From: JBAYJY01 sp041664945
Lineage (GTDB): Bacteria > UBP15 > UBA6099
Length of the DNA: 12,719 bases
Direction: 5' to 3'
Assembly (NCBI GenBank): GCA_041664945.1
Contig: JBAYJY010000123.1
Coordinates: 1-12,719 of the forward strand
The translations under genes were made by a program, and so were the position numbers. Positions 1 to 7,314 of this stretch are shown here, piece by piece. The notes beneath the pieces were generated by a model that saw nothing but the letters and a program-made list of their open reading frames with translations, was not told the DNA's origin and did no database searches. The stretch's first letter is position 1, and the number at the start of each line of letters is the position of its first letter.

Positions 1-1
1 G

Positions 2-133
2 GCTGTTTCGCGTGTTTATGCCATTTCGGCGGGGAGCGCGGCAGGAATGGCGGCGGCGGCGCAGGCGATAGTTTTCACCGCGACGGTTGTTTTAGCCGGC
101 CATTATTTAGGCGGAATCGGAATCTTGTTTTAA
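2..133 (+). CDS. C-terminal end of an unidentified membrane protein (partial)
   Basis: An open frame enters from the left edge and ends at a TAA at 131-133, giving 43 residues. The peptide is rich in Ala, Gly, Val, Ile and Leu, including the run AIVFTATVVLAGHYLGGIGI, which looks like one C-terminal membrane helix with a glycine-rich end. No charged cytoplasmic tail follows. It does not look like the C-terminus of an ABC ATPase, so it does not supply the missing ATPase of the importer downstream. The family cannot be named from so short a piece. The frame is preferred because the other two give cysteine/arginine-rich or poorly biased translations. Confidence 0.5.
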   Translation, partial: AVSRVYAISAGSAAGMAAAAQAIVFTATVVLAGHYLGGIGILF

Positions 134-182
134 AAACCAACTTAAACGGAGATAATTAAAAATATCACTTATTGACTGATGC

Positions 183-211
183 TTTTCAAACAATTTCGCG
201 TGTGGTAAACT
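183..211 (+). promoter_or_regulatory. Predicted promoter of the sugar-binding protein gene
   Basis: TTTTCA (183-188) and TAAACT (206-211) are separated by 17 bp. The -10 box is preceded by TGG, giving an extended -10 (TGnTAAACT). Transcription would start near 218, leaving a leader of about 45 nt with the strong ribosome site at 248-255. A TTGACT at 172-177 is a better -35 match but is too far from the -10 box. Prediction by eye only. Confidence 0.5.
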
Positions 212-247
212 ACATCGGAATGAAAGAAGTAAATGCATAAAAATTGA

Positions 248-255
248 AAAGGAGG
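248..255 (+). promoter_or_regulatory. Strong ribosome binding site of the sugar-binding protein
   Basis: AAAGGAGG lies 7 nt before the ATG at 263. It is the best Shine-Dalgarno sequence in the window and fixes the start of this gene. It suits a binding protein that must be made in large excess over its permease, whose own start at 1352 has no clear site. Confidence 0.8.
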
Positions 256-262
256 ACGAAGC

Positions 263-1234
263 ATGAAGAGGACGTGGAGTGGATTGATGGTAGCGTTGTT
301 GCTTGCTGCGGTCGTGTTGTTCGCGGGCGCGTGCGCAGGCAAAAAGAAGGTAGCCGGAACAGAAGCCGGGAAAGAGGCTGCCGCGCAGGCCGGAGCGAAG
401 ATCATAGGCGTGTCGTTGCTGAAAGAGAACGATGATTTCTACATCTCTCTGAAAAAGGGGTTGGAGGAATCGGCCAAGGCAATGGGGTATCAGATCGAAA
501 TATTGTCCGCAGATAATGACGAACAGAAACAGGATAATAACATGGACGCGCTGCTGCTGAAGAACGTGGCGGCGATAGTCATCTGCCCTGTGAATTCAAA
601 GGGCGTGGGAATGATAATTAAAAAAGCAAACGATAAGAACGTGCCGGTGTTCACGGCTGACATAGCGGCGGAACAGGGCAAAGTTGTCGCGCACATCGCG
701 TCGGACAACGAATTGGGCGGAAAACTCGCCGCGCAAAGAATGATCCAACTGATCGGCAACAAGGGGAAAGTCGCGATCGTGCAGCAGCCGGGAACGGAAT
801 CGGTTGCAATGCGGGTAAAGGGATTTGTCGACGTTGCGAAAGCAGCGGGGCTGACGATACTCGAACCGCTTCTGAACGGGAAGGACGACACGCAGGAGAG
901 CGAGCGCGCAGCGAATGCGGCAATTCTCTCGAACAAGGATCTGAAGGGCGTGTTTGCGGCGAACGACAACATGGCGATGGGCGCAGAAGCTGCGATCAAC
1001 GGAGCCGGCGGCAAAATAATGCTGATCGGCTATGACGCCGCGCCCGCGGCGCAGGAGAAGATTAAGGGCGGAGGGGTATGGAAAGCTGATGTCATCCAAT
1101 ATCCGTCCGAAATCGGGAAAGTCACTGTTGAAACGATCGACAAAGTTCTGAAGGGCGAACTCAAAGCCGGCGATAAGACGATATTTGTTCCGGTTAAAGT
1201 CGGGCTTGTGGACCAAGAGTCGTTGAAGAAATAA
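263..1234 (+). CDS. Sugar ABC transporter substrate-binding lipoprotein (RbsB/XylF type)
   Basis: A 323-residue type I periplasmic binding protein (Peripla_BP_4 family) that captures a sugar or sugar-like ligand for an ABC importer. Residues 1-23 are a signal peptide (MKRTW, then a hydrophobic core) ending FAGAC, so Cys24 is a likely lipidation site, although the usual Leu at -3 is Ala. A lysine/alanine-rich linker to about residue 45 precedes the binding domain (46-303). Family landmarks are the SADNDEQKQ segment at 82-90, IASDNELGG at 145-153, RVKGF at 184-188, FAANDNMAMGA at 231-241 and GYDAAP at 256-261. These match the ribose/galactose/xylose cluster, but the ligand cannot be read off. 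The start is fixed by AAAGGAGG 7 nt upstream. The permease follows after 117 nt, and the partner ATPase is absent from the window. Confidence 0.93.
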   Translation: MKRTWSGLMVALLLAAVVLFAGACAGKKKVAGTEAGKEAAAQAGAKIIGVSLLKENDDFYISLKKGLEESAKAMGYQIEILSADNDEQKQDNNMDALLLKNVAAIVICPVNSKGVGMIIKKANDKNVPVFTADIAAEQGKVVAHIASDNELGGKLAAQRMIQLIGNKGKVAIVQQPGTESVAMRVKGFVDVAKAAGLTILEPLLNGKDDTQESERAANAAILSNKDLKGVFAANDNMAMGAEAAINGAGGKIMLIGYDAAPAAQEKIKGGGVWKADVIQYPSEIGKVTVETIDKVLKGELKAGDKTIFVPVKVGLVDQESLKK

Positions 1235-1261
1235 GCGCGAAGCGCAGCTTAGGGAAACATG

Positions 1262-1292
1262 GCGGGGCAGGGCCGTTCAAGGTTCGCCCCGC
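1262..1292 (+). other. Hairpin between binding protein and permease genes
   Basis: GCGGGGC (1262-1268) and GCCCCGC (1286-1292) are perfect complements around a 17-nt spacer, in which GGCC/GGTT can add an imperfect inner stem. The sequence after it is GTTTTC, so the U-tract is weak. In binding-protein operons such structures commonly protect the upstream message or stop part of transcription, so that the binding protein exceeds the permease. That role is an inference here. Confidence 0.5.
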
Positions 1293-1351
1293 GTTTTCGA
1301 CAGGCGGTGGATGGCGCGCCGCGCAAAATTTATTGCTAAAGTGGTACTAAC

Positions 1352-2314
1352 ATGAAGAAGCGTAATCCTTTTTTGAATTTTTTGATCGATAACGGCATCT
1401 ATATAGTGATGGCTGCGGTTTTTGTTTATTTCGCCGTAACTGCGCCTGATTTTATTTCCGTAGGCAATCTCGCGAAGATTCCGCAGCAGGTGGCGTTCGT
1501 GATCCTGATAGCGATCGGGATGACGATGGTTATTATCACCGGAGGAATTGACCTGTCTGTCGGATGCATAGTCGCTCTGACTGCGGTTGTGTTTGCGCTG
1601 CTGTTGCAGAATTGGCACATGGCAATACCGCTGGCCCTGGCGCTTTCGCTTATAGTCGGCTCGGCATGCGGCGCGACGAACGGTTTTTTCGTTGTTAAGT
1701 ACAGGGTGCCGCCGTTTATCGCCACACTCGCGATGATGACAATCTCGCGCGGATTGGCGCGGAACATATCAGGCAACACGAAAATCTTTATAAGCGATCC
1801 ATCGTTGGCTCCTTATTCGAATTTCGTGACATCCACTACGACGTTCGGCATCGGAATCCCGCCGCTCGTAGTTTTTATGCTTGTTTTCGTCGCCGTATTC
1901 GGATTCATTCTTCTGAAAACGAGGTTCGGGCGGTATGTTATCGCAACCGGAGGAAACGAAGAGGCGACGAAGCTCTCCGGCGTGAATGTCAACAGAGTGA
2001 AATTGATGGTTTACGTTATCAACTCGTCCCTCGCTGGAATGGTCGGAGTAATGATGGCCTGTAAGTTCAGCAACGGAAATCCAGAGTTCGGAGTTATGTG
2101 GGAATTGGATGCGATCGCAGCTTGCGTTGTCGGCGGCACGAGCCTCATGGGCGGCAAGGGGAATATCTTCAAGACCCTGATTGGAGCGCTGCTGATCGGA
2201 ATAATCGACAACGGACTGCTGATCAAAGGCACAAGTTCAGAAATGATATATATTATAAAGGGAATAATCATTCTCGGAGCGGTTATGATAGATCAGATCA
2301 AAGAGAAGGCGTGA
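1352..2314 (+). CDS. Sugar ABC transporter permease (RbsC/XylH type)
   Basis: A 320-residue inner-membrane permease of the BPD_transp_2 family, which forms the channel of ribose/xylose/galactose-type importers. It is strongly hydrophobic with about eight to ten membrane segments. Typical signatures are GIDLSVG (65-71), PPFIATLAMMTISRGLA (120-136), GRYVIATGGNEEATKLSGV (193-211) and ELDAIAACVVGGTSLMGGKG (251-270), the last being the cytoplasmic region that contacts the ATPase. Length is normal for the family. The ATG at 1352 lacks a clear Shine-Dalgarno sequence, and no in-frame alternative with a better site was found, so translation may be weak. It follows the binding protein after 117 nt holding a GC-rich hairpin, and a strong terminator follows it. 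No RbsA-type ATPase gene is adjacent. Confidence 0.93.
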   Translation: MKKRNPFLNFLIDNGIYIVMAAVFVYFAVTAPDFISVGNLAKIPQQVAFVILIAIGMTMVIITGGIDLSVGCIVALTAVVFALLLQNWHMAIPLALALSLIVGSACGATNGFFVVKYRVPPFIATLAMMTISRGLARNISGNTKIFISDPSLAPYSNFVTSTTTFGIGIPPLVVFMLVFVAVFGFILLKTRFGRYVIATGGNEEATKLSGVNVNRVKLMVYVINSSLAGMVGVMMACKFSNGNPEFGVMWELDAIAACVVGGTSLMGGKGNIFKTLIGALLIGIIDNGLLIKGTSSEMIYIIKGIIILGAVMIDQIKEKA

Positions 2315-2361
2315 CATAGCGCCAAGTCTCGCGATCAACACTTAGAAAATCAAACAAAAAT

Positions 2362-2390
2362 AAAGGGCGGCTGTGAAGCCGCCCTTTTTT
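2362..2390. terminator. Bidirectional intrinsic terminator between the permease and pckG
   Basis: GGGCGGC (2365-2371) pairs with GCCGCCC (2378-2384) across a 6-nt loop, and flanking AAA/TTT extends the stem to 10 bp. On the + strand it runs into six T's (2385-2390). On the - strand it is followed by TTTATTTTTG, also T-rich. It lies 47 nt after the permease stop and about 26 nt after the pckG stop, so it can end both convergent transcripts. Confidence 0.92.
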
Positions 2391-2413
2391 AATTTATTAA
2401 ATTTCTGTTTTGA

Positions 2414-4195
2414 TTAAAGTTTGCTGATGCGACGTTTCAAGGCTTCATATTCTTCCTTGATGCGATTTGGCAGCGCATCGCCGAACTGATCAAAGAAAGC
2501 CTTTTGATCTTTCAGATCTTCTTTCCAAGCTTCTTTGTCAATCTCGAAAAGGTTTTCCATAGTGTCCTTTTGGAGTTTGAGGCCGGTGATGTCGATGTCT
2601 TCTATGTAAGGCATATAGCCGATTGCGGTCTTGCGGGCGTCGCGTATGCCGCGGCATCGGCCGATGATCCAGTCGAGCACGCGAAGATTCTCGCCATAGC
2701 CCGGCCACATGAACTTACCTTTTTCGTCGGTGCGGAACCAGTTGACATGGTAAATGCGAGGCGTTCTGGACATCTGAAGGCCCATGTTGAGCCAGTGACG
2801 GAAATAGTCCGCCATGTTGTAACCGCAGAAGGGAAGCATCGCCATCGGATCGCGGCGAACTTCGCCCTGTTTGCCGACCTGCGCGGCTGTGCGCTCAGAG
2901 GCCATGGTTGCTCCCATGAAGACGCCGTGCTGCCAGGTGAAAGCTTCGTAAACGAGGGGAGCGACTTTCGCGCGCCGGCCGCCGAATATGATCGCGGATA
3001 TCTGAACGCCGTGGTGGTGCTCGAAGCGGTTCGTAAGCGATGGGCACTGTGAAAGCGGTGCGGTGAATCTGCTGTTCGGATGAGCGGCGAGAACCGGATT
3101 CCCGTTCTCGTCCTTCATTCCCGGTTTCCATTTCTTGCCCTGCCAGTTGATGCCGCCTTCCTCCGGAGCGGGGCCGTCTCCGCCTTCCCACCACACAGTT
3201 CCGTCTTTTTTCAGGAGCACGTTAGTATATATCGTGTTTTTCTGAATGGTAGCGATAGCGTTCGGATTTGATTTCAGGTTAGTGCCGGGCGCCACGCCGA
3301 AGAAGCCCGCTTCCGGGTTGACCGCCCAGAGAGAGCCGTCGGTGTCAATTCGCATCCATGCAATATCATCTCCGACGGTCCAGATGCGGTAGCCTTTTTT
3401 CTTCAGGCCTTCAGGGGGGATGAGCATGGCGAGGTTTGTTTTCCCGCAGGCGCTCGGGAACGCCGCGGCGACATATATAATGTGGCCGTTGGGGTCCTCG
3501 ATGCCCATGATGAGCATGTGCTCAGCCATCCAGCCTTCCTGCTGCGCGAGATAACTGCCGATTCTCAGAGAGAGACATTTCTTGCCGAGCAGCACGTTTC
3601 CGCCGTATCCAGAGTTGACGCTCCATATCGTGTTGTCTTCCGGAAAGTGAAGGATAAGGCGCTTGCTCTCGTCCAGTTCGGCGATGCTGTGAAGGCATTT
3701 TGTGAACTCGCCGTCAGTGCCGAGTTTTTCCATAACGGCTTTGCCCATGCGTGTCATAATGCGCATGTTGAGCACGACGTAGATGCTGTCTGTGATCTCG
3801 ATGCCGATCTTGCTGAATTCGGAACCGACCGGACCCATAGAGAACGGGATGACATACATATCGCGTCCGCGCATGCAGCCGGAGAAATATGTTCTTGCCT
3901 TCGCGTAAGCGTCCTCGGGGGCCATCCAGTTGTTGTTCGGGCCGGCGTCGTCCTTCTTTTCCGTGCAGATGAACGTCAGATGTTCAGTGCGCGCCGTGTC
4001 GTTCAGGGCGGTGCGATGGTAAAAACAGCCGGGCAGTTTCTTCGCGTTGAGCCGGACCAGCTCGCCCGTTGAGACGGCGATATCTTCAAGCCGCTTCTTC
4101 TCTTCTTCAGAGCCATCGATCCAAACGATGTTGTCCGGCTTGCACAAGGCCGCCATCTGGTTTACCCATGTTTTCAGCTCTTTGTGGTTCGTCAT
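2414..4195 (-). CDS. pckG: Phosphoenolpyruvate carboxykinase (GTP)
   Basis: A 593-residue cytoplasmic enzyme converting oxaloacetate + GTP to phosphoenolpyruvate + CO2 + GDP, the entry step of gluconeogenesis. Some bacteria run it in the opposite, CO2-fixing direction. GTP-class signatures are present in order: SGYGGN then LLGKKC (195-207) for substrate binding, the P-loop AFPSACGKTN (245-254) with the reactive Cys250, the metal site GDDIAWM (275-281), FFGVAPGTN (298-306), FGGRRAKVAPLVYEAF (404-419) and WPGYGENLRVLDWI (497-510). Length is typical for the GTP class, and the ATP-class organisation is not seen. The ATG at 4195 has only a weak, distant AGG as ribosome site. The gene has its own strong promoter with an inverted repeat and a structured leader of about 95 nt, and it ends at a shared terminator. 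The upstream neighbour is a glycerol-phosphate-dehydrogenase-like oxidoreductase. Confidence 0.97.
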   Translation of the reverse strand: MTNHKELKTWVNQMAALCKPDNIVWIDGSEEEKKRLEDIAVSTGELVRLNAKKLPGCFYHRTALNDTARTEHLTFICTEKKDDAGPNNNWMAPEDAYAKARTYFSGCMRGRDMYVIPFSMGPVGSEFSKIGIEITDSIYVVLNMRIMTRMGKAVMEKLGTDGEFTKCLHSIAELDESKRLILHFPEDNTIWSVNSGYGGNVLLGKKCLSLRIGSYLAQQEGWMAEHMLIMGIEDPNGHIIYVAAAFPSACGKTNLAMLIPPEGLKKKGYRIWTVGDDIAWMRIDTDGSLWAVNPEAGFFGVAPGTNLKSNPNAIATIQKNTIYTNVLLKKDGTVWWEGGDGPAPEEGGINWQGKKWKPGMKDENGNPVLAAHPNSRFTAPLSQCPSLTNRFEHHHGVQISAIIFGGRRAKVAPLVYEAFTWQHGVFMGATMASERTAAQVGKQGEVRRDPMAMLPFCGYNMADYFRHWLNMGLQMSRTPRIYHVNWFRTDEKGKFMWPGYGENLRVLDWIIGRCRGIRDARKTAIGYMPYIEDIDITGLKLQKDTMENLFEIDKEAWKEDLKDQKAFFDQFGDALPNRIKEEYEALKRRISKL

Positions 4196-4233
4196 AGTGG
4201 TCTGTGCCTGCTTTCTAATGTATTTTGTCCGAC

Positions 4234-4267
4234 CGCATTCGATCTTTATGCAGCCATAAACAATGCG
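4234..4267 (-). promoter_or_regulatory. Nested hairpin in the pckG leader RNA
   Basis: On the - strand, CGCATT (4267-4262) pairs with AATGCG (4239-4234), enclosing TTTATG (4260-4255) paired with CATAAA (4250-4245) around the loop GCTG. The result is two stacked 6-bp stems with an asymmetric bulge, about 40 nt before the pckG start codon. It is not a terminator, since no T-run follows. Possible roles are message stability, protein binding or translational control. It does not match any riboswitch I recognise. Confidence 0.4.
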
Positions 4268-4273
4268 TACAAC

Positions 4274-4318
4274 AAGCGCCTCTGCAAAATTAGAATAATT
4301 GTATGTATAGAGGCGCTT
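4274..4318. repeat. Perfect 10-bp inverted repeat straddling the pckG promoter
   Basis: AAGCGCCTCT (4274-4283) and AGAGGCGCTT (4309-4318) are exact complements 25 bp apart, with centres 35 bp apart. Relative to the predicted pckG start of transcription (about 4291, - strand), one arm lies between the -35 and -10 boxes and the other at roughly +8 to +17. This arrangement suits an operator bound at two half-sites on either side of the -10 box. A hairpin in the transcript of the upstream gene is also possible, but no T-run follows it. Confidence 0.6.
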
Positions 4319-4325
4319 ATGTCAA
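4298..4325 (-). promoter_or_regulatory. Predicted sigma70-type promoter of pckG
   Basis: On the - strand, TTGACA (4325-4320, a perfect -35) and TACAAT (4303-4298, 5 of 6) are separated by 16 bp. The -35 box begins at the very next base after the TAG stop of the upstream oxidoreductase. Transcription would start near 4291, giving a leader of about 95 nt. The spacer contains one arm of the inverted repeat at 4274-4318. Confidence 0.75.
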
Positions 4326-6059
4326 CTAAACGAGTTCACGCCGGTTGGCGATGAATTGTTTGTAGCCATCGATTTCGGAACTGATCCGCGCATCGTCCCA
4401 GCCGAGTTTCAAACCGGCGTAGCGGGCGGCGGCTTCGCAGCAGTCGAGCCCTTCGCCGAAAAATTTCGTATTGCCGGTGCGTGTCATAGCTTCCCTGATG
4501 TGGCGGCAGTATTCTTTTTCGAATGCAAAAACGAGCGCGCACATTGGAACCGCATCGGGCGAAACGCCGATTGGCGCGAGGTCTTCCGGCGTTTTTGCGT
4601 ATTCGAGCAGTTCGTCGCTGCGGCTGCCGTATCGCTGCGCGATCTTAGCCATCATTTTCCTGTCCACGTTCGGATGCGCCGAGTATTGGCGTTCCAGGAA
4701 ACTTTCATAGCTGCCGTCCAAGTTGCCGCCTGGCAACGGCGTTTTGTGCGTCTGCGTGTATTTGGCGCCGGGTTTCAGTTTAGAGAACAGCGTCTTGCAT
4801 GTCACTTCAGCGAGATGGCGCGCGGGGCCGAGTTTGCCGCTGACTGAAACCATGTTCGGCGTATTGTCGTGCCATTTAATCAGATCCCGCCGGGAGACCG
4901 CTTTCGGGTCTGATTTGCTCGGTTGAAACATGAGCGGCCTGACGCGTGTATAGTAAAGGTCTTCGCCTTTCCGGAACTCGAATTCCGGAAACCGGCCTTT
5001 CAATTTTCTGACCACTTCATCGACGTCGGCGGAAAAAGTTCTGTTGTGGTTTCCGTCTTCGAGCTTGATATCTCTTTCTGTTGTGCCTACGAGAATTCTG
5101 TCGGCGCCCTTCGAAATAGCGAAAAGAATTTTCTTGTCGATCCAGAAAGCGTATGCTTCCTGTTTGTCATCCGATTTAAGGAATCGCTTAACAATGAGGT
5201 GAATGCCAGAAACGCGGCGCAGAAGGTTAGGCCCGCCGTTGCCGGCTTTTTTGCATATTTCGTCTATAAAAATGCCTGTGGAGTTGACGACCATTTTTGG
5301 TTTGATTACAGTTGTCTCTCCTGATTCTACGTCGCGAACTGTCACGCTCGAAATCTTCTGGTCTCCGTCGCGCTTGAGGTCTATAGCCTCCGTATAATTC
5401 GCTGCAATCGCAGGAATGCCGCTTCTTTTAGAGCATTGGTCGGCCGCTATGACGTTCTCTATCACCAACCGCTCTACGTCCTCGATCTTGCAGTCGGTGA
5501 ACCTGAACCCGCCGACAAGGCGGTCCGGGTTCAATTGAGGAGCGATTTCGAGCATTGTTTTCTTGTTGTACTTTTTATAGTTAACCTCGTCAGTGTTGGC
5601 AGGGAAGCCTTTGGCCTTGAGGCCGAGTATGGCAAAAATCTTATAGAGAATCATGCCGGCCTGCATCATGAACATGCCGACGCCGAAATATTTGCCGATA
5701 GTGATGGGCATCTTCGGAACCATCGGGATGCAGGAGTCGAAAGTCATGCCGTCGCCGACGTAAACCGGCATGTAAAAGTTCAGGTGGCGGACTAGATGCG
5801 GCGCATTGCGGCTCAGCAACTCGCGCTCCGTGAGCGATTCGAATACGAGCGGCCAGTCGAGCAGCGACATGAGATAGCGGAATCCGCCATGCGCCATTTC
5901 AGTGGATCCGGCGCTGACGTCCCAGCCGAAGTCGCCGCGTTCTACAAGAACCGCGGACAGGCCGTTCGTGGCGCATTCCCTCAATATGGCGGTCCCGACA
6001 ATTCCGCCGCCGATTATCAATACGTCAGGATTTTGTAACAGTTCTCGCTTGTCGCCCAT
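4326..6059 (-). CDS. FAD-dependent oxidoreductase, glycerol-3-phosphate dehydrogenase (GlpD/GlpA) family
   Basis: A 577-residue flavoprotein with an N-terminal DAO-type FAD domain and a C-terminal GlpD-like helical domain (about 430-577). The FAD fold starts at LIIGGGIVG (14-22) and ends its second strand at VLVERGDFG (37-45). Further landmarks are HGGFRYL (57-63), NSTGIF (259-264), GTTERD (325-330), TRVRPLM (371-377) and GKLGPARHLAE (408-418). GlpD enzymes pass electrons from sn-glycerol-3-phosphate to quinone at the membrane and produce DHAP. A hydrophobic stretch (128-147) could help membrane contact. Two motifs differ from the usual forms (see findings), so the substrate is less certain than the fold. 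The ATG at 6059 follows AGGGGGAA at good spacing. The gene has its own promoter and runs directly into the pckG promoter with no terminator. Both genes fit glycerol-phosphate use and gluconeogenesis. Confidence 0.85.
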   Translation of the reverse strand: MGDKRELLQNPDVLIIGGGIVGTAILRECATNGLSAVLVERGDFGWDVSAGSTEMAHGGFRYLMSLLDWPLVFESLTERELLSRNAPHLVRHLNFYMPVYVGDGMTFDSCIPMVPKMPITIGKYFGVGMFMMQAGMILYKIFAILGLKAKGFPANTDEVNYKKYNKKTMLEIAPQLNPDRLVGGFRFTDCKIEDVERLVIENVIAADQCSKRSGIPAIAANYTEAIDLKRDGDQKISSVTVRDVESGETTVIKPKMVVNSTGIFIDEICKKAGNGGPNLLRRVSGIHLIVKRFLKSDDKQEAYAFWIDKKILFAISKGADRILVGTTERDIKLEDGNHNRTFSADVDEVVRKLKGRFPEFEFRKGEDLYYTRVRPLMFQPSKSDPKAVSRRDLIKWHDNTPNMVSVSGKLGPARHLAEVTCKTLFSKLKPGAKYTQTHKTPLPGGNLDGSYESFLERQYSAHPNVDRKMMAKIAQRYGSRSDELLEYAKTPEDLAPIGVSPDAVPMCALVFAFEKEYCRHIREAMTRTGNTKFFGEGLDCCEAAARYAGLKLGWDDARISSEIDGYKQFIANRRELV

Positions 6060-6108
6060 GATGCTTTCCCCCTTGTTTGCCCCGATCGCCCGCTTAGGGC
6101 GTCACTAT

Positions 6109-6137
6109 TTTATAATCAATATTGGCGAATGAGACAA
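6109..6137 (-). promoter_or_regulatory. Predicted promoter of the GlpD-like gene
   Basis: On the - strand, TTGTCT (6137-6132) and TATAAA (6114-6109) lie 17 bp apart, and transcription would start near 6102. The short leader carries a small CGCCC/GGGCG hairpin before the ribosome site AGGGGGAA. The rest of the 169-bp gap (6060-6228) holds no gene and no clear terminator for the phosphoesterase gene that ends at 6229. Confidence 0.6.
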
Positions 6138-6228
6138 GCCCGCGCTTAATTGCGCCTTTAAAAAGCAGGTTGTAAAAGAGCTATGAAACAATCCACATTG
6201 ATTTTTGAAAGAACGGGAAAGACTTCTA

Positions 6229-7305
6229 TTACATATCATCGGAATCCGAATCAATAGTTTGCGGTATCAGAGGCGCCGGATGAATGATAGCTGTTTTTGA
6301 TAGTGTTTCAAAAAAACGTTTTTTAATATGTTCTACTTCTGCTTTAATTGTTTTTTCATCGGCTTCGGGCAAGTGGATGGCTCCGCCGGCTATAAGTGAA
6401 TGGCCGCCGGCCATGCCATGCCGGCCGACAATCGTTCTGATAAGGCGGCCGGCGTCGCGTTTCTTGTCGCGTGACCGCATCGAAATATTTATTGTTTCGT
6501 TTTTTTCAATTCCAATCGCGATGGAGCATTTTATTCCGTGCATTGTATAAAACCAGTCCGCGATTTCCGCCGTGACTTCGGGGTAATCCAAATCCCAAAT
6601 AACAGTAGTGAGCAGATCTTCGAATATCTCGACATTGTTTAGCGCCTGGTGCATCTGGACGAAATAGCTTTGCCGGTGGAGGGGGTGTTCGATTATTCCG
6701 AGTATGTTTCGATTGATGCTCTCTATGAGTGAGGCGTAGGCTTTAATGTCTTCCTGAACGAACTCGCGTCCTAAATCATATGTGTCGGTTTTAATGCCGT
6801 AAAACAAAGCTGTGGCGACTCGCGAAGGGATGGCGATGCCGGCGGCTTTCAAATAGCCGAAGACGATAGTTGATGACGATCCGAAATCCGGCCTGATATC
6901 ATAGAAGGGCGACTGCCGCGTTTTTTTGCGGATAGGGATATGGTGGTCGATAATAATGTCCGGGATGATATTGGGTAGAAGCGCGTTATTGCCTGCAGAG
7001 GGTTGAGTGTCGACGAGCGCCACTGTCCGGTGTACGCGGTGATCGAAATCGCGAATGTTTTTGAGTGGAATTTTGAGATGCTGCACCATCAACCGGTTTT
7101 CGACACGTCCAATGATGCCGCCGTAATAAATTGTGGAATCGACTTTGAAATGGCGTTTTAACAAAAACGAAAACCCCATCGCTGCCGCTATGGCGTCAGG
7201 ATCAGGATTGTTGTGCGTCAGTATGGCGACGCGGCTCGACCGGATAGCTTTGCCGATTCTATCAAGTTTTTGAAGATTTTCTTCAATGTTCATAATGTTT
7301 TGCAA
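6229..7305 (-). CDS. DHH-family phosphoesterase (NrnA/RecJ-like)
   Basis: A 358-residue DHH/DHHA1 protein. Family members are Mn-dependent phosphoesterases that degrade short oligonucleotides (nanoRNA), pAp or cyclic dinucleotide products. Metal-binding motifs are intact: HNNPDPDAIAA (31-41), VDTQ (98-101), DHH (120-122) and KTDTYD (172-177). The DHHA1 domain carries GGHSLIAGG (300-308) for substrate binding. The tail IDSDSDDM is acidic and looks disordered. The exact substrate cannot be assigned. The start used is TTG at 7305, only 9 nt after the stop of the TRAP receptor gene. An ATG at 7293 is the alternative, and neither has a clear ribosome site, so translation may depend on the upstream gene. 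The company of a transporter receptor and an acyl-CoA enzyme is unexplained and may be simple co-transcription. Confidence 0.87.
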   Translation of the reverse strand: MQNIMNIEENLQKLDRIGKAIRSSRVAILTHNNPDPDAIAAAMGFSFLLKRHFKVDSTIYYGGIIGRVENRLMVQHLKIPLKNIRDFDHRVHRTVALVDTQPSAGNNALLPNIIPDIIIDHHIPIRKKTRQSPFYDIRPDFGSSSTIVFGYLKAAGIAIPSRVATALFYGIKTDTYDLGREFVQEDIKAYASLIESINRNILGIIEHPLHRQSYFVQMHQALNNVEIFEDLLTTVIWDLDYPEVTAEIADWFYTMHGIKCSIAIGIEKNETINISMRSRDKKRDAGRLIRTIVGRHGMAGGHSLIAGGAIHLPEADEKTIKAEVEHIKKRFFETLSKTAIIHPAPLIPQTIDSDSDDM

Positions 7306-7314
7306 GCGCCGCGT

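Noticed and set aside
490..1216. Long - strand open frames opposite the sugar-binding protein (490-1014 and 596-1216)
   Set aside because: Antisense to a gene with complete family motifs; compositions are Ser/Ala/Phe- or Arg/His-rich without recognisable domains.
3482..4072. A 196-codon open frame on the + strand opposite pckG, and a similar one at 2504-3052
   Set aside because: Both lie wholly antisense to a clearly recognised enzyme, show no family motif, and have no ribosome site. They result from the codon bias of the pckG strand.
4274..4318. The inverted repeat read as an intrinsic terminator of the GlpD-like gene
   Set aside because: The loop would be 25 nt and no T-run follows on the - strand (GTTGTACGC). 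The arms fit the pckG promoter geometry better.
6142..6155. GCGC-TTAATT-GCGC as a hairpin or operator upstream of the GlpD-like gene
   Set aside because: The arms are only 4 bp, easily expected by chance, and it is followed by neither a T-run nor a second copy.
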